64,000 nt of DNA. Origin: Petroclostridium xylanilyticum (lineage in GTDB: Bacteria; Bacillota; Clostridia; SK-Y3). A model generated the notes under the pieces. The model saw only the letters and a list, made by a program, of their open reading frames with translations. It had not been told where the DNA came from and searched no databases. Of the stretch, positions 61,742 to 64,000 are shown one piece after another (within the stretch, counting starts at the first letter, position 1; every line of letters begins with the position of its first letter). The DNA lies in the NCBI RefSeq assembly GCF_002252565.1, contig NZ_NPML01000019.1:575632-639631 (forward strand). The letters are read 5' to 3'. The position numbers were made by a program, and so were the translations under genes.

Positions 61742-64000
61742 GAGTTGCCCTTTCTTAATGCAGTTGGACTTATGCCATATATTCGCTTAAATGCGCGTCT
61801 AAAGGATTGGGCACTGTTGTAACCTACCATTTCAGCAATATCATTGATGTTAAGCTCCGTATTTTTTAGAAGCTTGCAAGCATGGTCTAATCTAACCTTT
61901 TCAAGATAATCGGTAAAGTTTATTCCAGTTTGCTCTTTGAATAAATGAGAGAAGTATCCCTCTGATAAATTAAATTGGGAAGATACTTTATAAAGTCCAA
62001 GGTCCTGATGCATATAGTTAGTATCAATATATTTTTTTATATTATTCATAAGCTCTAAATTATTATTGCTCTTTTGCTGTTGGACCAATTCACACATTTT
62101 GCTAAAGATAGTTTCTACTAATTTAAAATTTTGCTCTATCGTATTAGAAACATCTATACTTTTAACTATTTTTTTTATGGCATCCTGATCTGCAAACTGA
62201 GACATTAGCTTGATAATAGTACTTTTCAGTTCATAAATCAGTTCTTTTGACATATAAATTGATAAACTTCTTGATATAAAGTTTTCTTCATAAATTATAG
62301 ACAATAGTTTTTGTACTTGTATTAAATCACCTGCTTTTACATAATTAATAAGTCTTTGTTCAAAATCTAATGGATAGTAGTAGATATCACTTTCCTTTGG
62401 TATATTCTGATACCACACAATTGCGTCATTTGTATCAGTAACATAATTAAGAGCCTGTTCAGCCTGTTCAAAAGAATGCCAAATATCCATCGGCCCATCA
62501 CAGGGCTCACCTATTCCAACAGATATTTTCATATTATAAACAGAAAACAGTTCATTTTTTATGTCATTGATAATTTTTTGGTTATAATTAAAAAAATAGG
62601 TATTATTCACATTGTTTGCAGTTAGTAAAATGGCTATCGTACGATTATCTACGTCATGAAAAATCATTTTGTCATCCAAATATTTAAGTAATGTGCTCCT
62701 CAAAATAGCTTTTGTCGCATTGAGTTCTTGAATTATTTCCCTGTTTATGCTTATATCCATAGAATCATTATTATATATTCTTAGCAGCAATACTATAAAT
62801 TTATTTCCATTAATATTTAAACCAATATAGGAGGAAAAAGCGTTTAATTCTTCCTCATTATATATTTGTCCTTTAAAAAGCTTATCAAGAAAGCCCGCTT
62901 GGATAAGAGGCTTCTGGTTTTTCATATCTTCCTGAAGGGATTTATTACTTGCAATCAACTGCAAAACACTCCCATTAATCACAGAAAAAGCATCATGTTC
63001 TTTAGGTATATCATCACCTAAAAATTCTTTAAGTTGCCTTACAATATTCACCAACGGCTTGCTGTTTTTATATGCTAAAAAAATGGCTATTGCTACACCA
63101 AATATCAGTGTGAAAAAAAATATCGTCCAGTTAATACGTTTAAAATAGTTCAACCTTTCAAATACTATCTCTGAGGGGAGAACGATGACATATTTCCAGT
63201 GATTATAGCTTGAAGTTGTATAGGTAATAATCATCTCTTTATCAGCAATATGCTTTTTGACAAACCCTTCATCATTTTCCAATCCCTGTATAGCAACATT
63301 ATCAATAATATCAGGATTTAATATCCCGGCCATTATTGTCCCATTGCTATCCAGTATATATGCCCAGCCACCTTTTGATAAATCTAATGAAGAAAATAGT
63401 TTGGTCAGGTACTCCTTGTTAAAGGATATTGCCAAGGCTCCTTGAGATTTTTGCAGATAGCTCAGAGGCAATGACTGAATATATGTGATGACAGGTGAAT
63501 CATTTGTTTCTGAATCAACCAGGGTATCGGGAATATATTCGCCTATATAATAGCGGTTTGTCAATATTTCCTTCCATTTTTCATATTCATTTTTATTATA
63601 CTTTAAAACGCTGTCATAGTAAATATCTCCTGGATATAGTGTTTCGTGCGTAACGACATAATTGGTATTTTTTAAATAGATATATACACTGCTTATAAAA
63701 TCTCTATTAATCATGTAACGTGAAAGATCACGTATTGCAACACTGAAATCATAGTATGCTGAATGATTTAATGGCTGTTTTAAATTTAACAGCGCATTAA
63801 TTCTAGAATTTGTTGCTATTTGCATAGACAATGTTTCAACTTGCTGAAGTTGATGGTCTACAATCTCCTTAGTTTGATTTAACATAGAAAGATTGGATTT
63901 TCTAATGTCTTCTTTAACAATGGATAGCGCAACTTGATAACTCTGAAGCCCAACAAATAAAGGCAACAATAATATACATATATAAGAAAGCACGAAGTGC
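61726..64000 (-). CDS. Membrane-bound AraC-family regulator (YesN/dCache type), 5' end beyond window
   Basis: At least 755 residues; the frame is open to the right edge and the usual N-terminal membrane segment is cut (LSYICILLLPLFVGLQSYQ is visible). Order: N-terminal membrane span, extracellular dCache-like sensor (about 30-280), second membrane span (INWTIFFFTLIFGVAIAIFLAYK), central cytoplasmic part and a C-terminal AraC domain (LGLYKVSSQFNLSEGYFSHLFKEQ, NINDIAEMVGYNSAQSFRRAFKRIYGISP). Such one-component regulators sense extracellular sugars and activate transporter genes, here beyond the window. Confidence 0.88.
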   Translation of the reverse strand, partial: HFVLSYICILLLPLFVGLQSYQVALSIVKEDIRKSNLSMLNQTKEIVDHQLQQVETLSMQIATNSRINALLNLKQPLNHSAYYDFSVAIRDLSRYMINRDFISSVYIYLKNTNYVVTHETLYPGDIYYDSVLKYNKNEYEKWKEILTNRYYIGEYIPDTLVDSETNDSPVITYIQSLPLSYLQKSQGALAISFNKEYLTKLFSSLDLSKGGWAYILDSNGTIMAGILNPDIIDNVAIQGLENDEGFVKKHIADKEMIITYTTSSYNHWKYVIVLPSEIVFERLNYFKRINWTIFFFTLIFGVAIAIFLAYKNSKPLVNIVRQLKEFLGDDIPKEHDAFSVINGSVLQLIASNKSLQEDMKNQKPLIQAGFLDKLFKGQIYNEEELNAFSSYIGLNINGNKFIVLLLRIYNNDSMDISINREIIQELNATKAILRSTLLKYLDDKMIFHDVDNRTIAILLTANNVNNTYFFNYNQKIINDIKNELFSVYNMKISVGIGEPCDGPMDIWHSFEQAEQALNYVTDTNDAIVWYQNIPKESDIYYYPLDFEQRLINYVKAGDLIQVQKLLSIIYEENFISRSLSIYMSKELIYELKSTIIKLMSQFADQDAIKKIVKSIDVSNTIEQNFKLVETIFSKMCELVQQQKSNNNLELMNNIKKYIDTNYMHQDLGLYKVSSQFNLSEGYFSHLFKEQTGINFTDYLEKVRLDHACKLLKNTELNINDIAEMVGYNSAQSFRRAFKRIYGISPTALRKGNSTTTS

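Noticed and set aside
1..64000. CRISPR arrays, rRNA, tRNA and prophage modules
   Set aside because: None seen; the holin-like gene at 11835 and the repeats have no phage or CRISPR context.

Overview
The window comes from a low-GC, endospore-forming anaerobe of the Clostridia (Bacillota). It carries a GerA/GerB/GerC germination operon, spoIIR, ytaF, two CotF-like proteins, a Spo0E-like phosphatase, an anaerobic-type hybrid-cluster protein, a cobalt-uptake operon under a B12 riboswitch, a B12-dependent methionine synthase split into two genes, and an agr-type peptide signalling locus. I see no rRNA, tRNA, CRISPR array or prophage. Genus cannot be fixed from this stretch.

Layout. 1-2618: cell-envelope genes (alanine racemase end, FemAB-like transferase, membrane metallopeptidase). 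2714-3565: a REP-type (RAYT) transposase between inverted copies of a GGGACGGTTCT element. 3655-8712: malic enzyme, coaX, birA and small unknowns. 8859-11107: agr-like locus in the order agrD-agrC-agrB with no response regulator, a predicted signal ring without cysteine, and a decayed second agrD. 11207-13464: phosphodiesterase, holin-like, DUF896 and thiamine-binding proteins. 13480-18611: ger operon and a geranylgeranyl-reductase-like flavoprotein. 18653-20597: small hydrophobic-core proteins and three unknown genes, with sigma-K-like promoters. 20923-25174: nuclease-like lipoprotein and leuCDB. 25549-28454: AraC regulator, spore proteins, CbiX. 28531-31642: cbiMNQO plus cobalamin riboswitch. 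31940-35298: alpha-xylosidase and AraC regulator bracketed by 56-bp repeats. 35700-43682: hcp, two more small hydrophobic-core genes (one frameshifted), PLP decarboxylase, MgtC, spoIIR, NTP transferase, GntR, ispE. 43880-46919: split methionine synthase. 47346-51826: MASE3 histidine kinase, YihY, transposase remnants. 51832-60682: sugar-acid catabolic island (TRAP transporter, dehydrogenases, KDG(al) kinase, KDPG(al) aldolase) with GntR and SDR genes divergent. 61058-64000: HAD phosphatase and a membrane AraC regulator running off the end.

How the parts connect. Cobalt uptake and CbiX supply corrinoid cofactor that methionine synthase uses; the riboswitch closes the loop. The TRAP island imports an acidic sugar and routes it through oxidation, 2-keto-3-deoxy-sugar-acid phosphorylation and aldol cleavage. 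Sporulation functions are scattered: a sigma-F-like promoter before spoIIR, a sigma-G-like promoter before the CotF-like pair, and three near-identical sigma-K-like promoters before tiny hydrophobic proteins.

The intergenic space is unusually rich in short palindromic repeats of several families, including a 128-bp element present twice in opposite orientation (8189-8316 and 37641-37768), a composite MITE-like element, and the 56-bp hairpin repeats. The most attractive candidates for something new are the rearranged agr locus with a cysteine-free ring and the sigma-K-linked small protein family.
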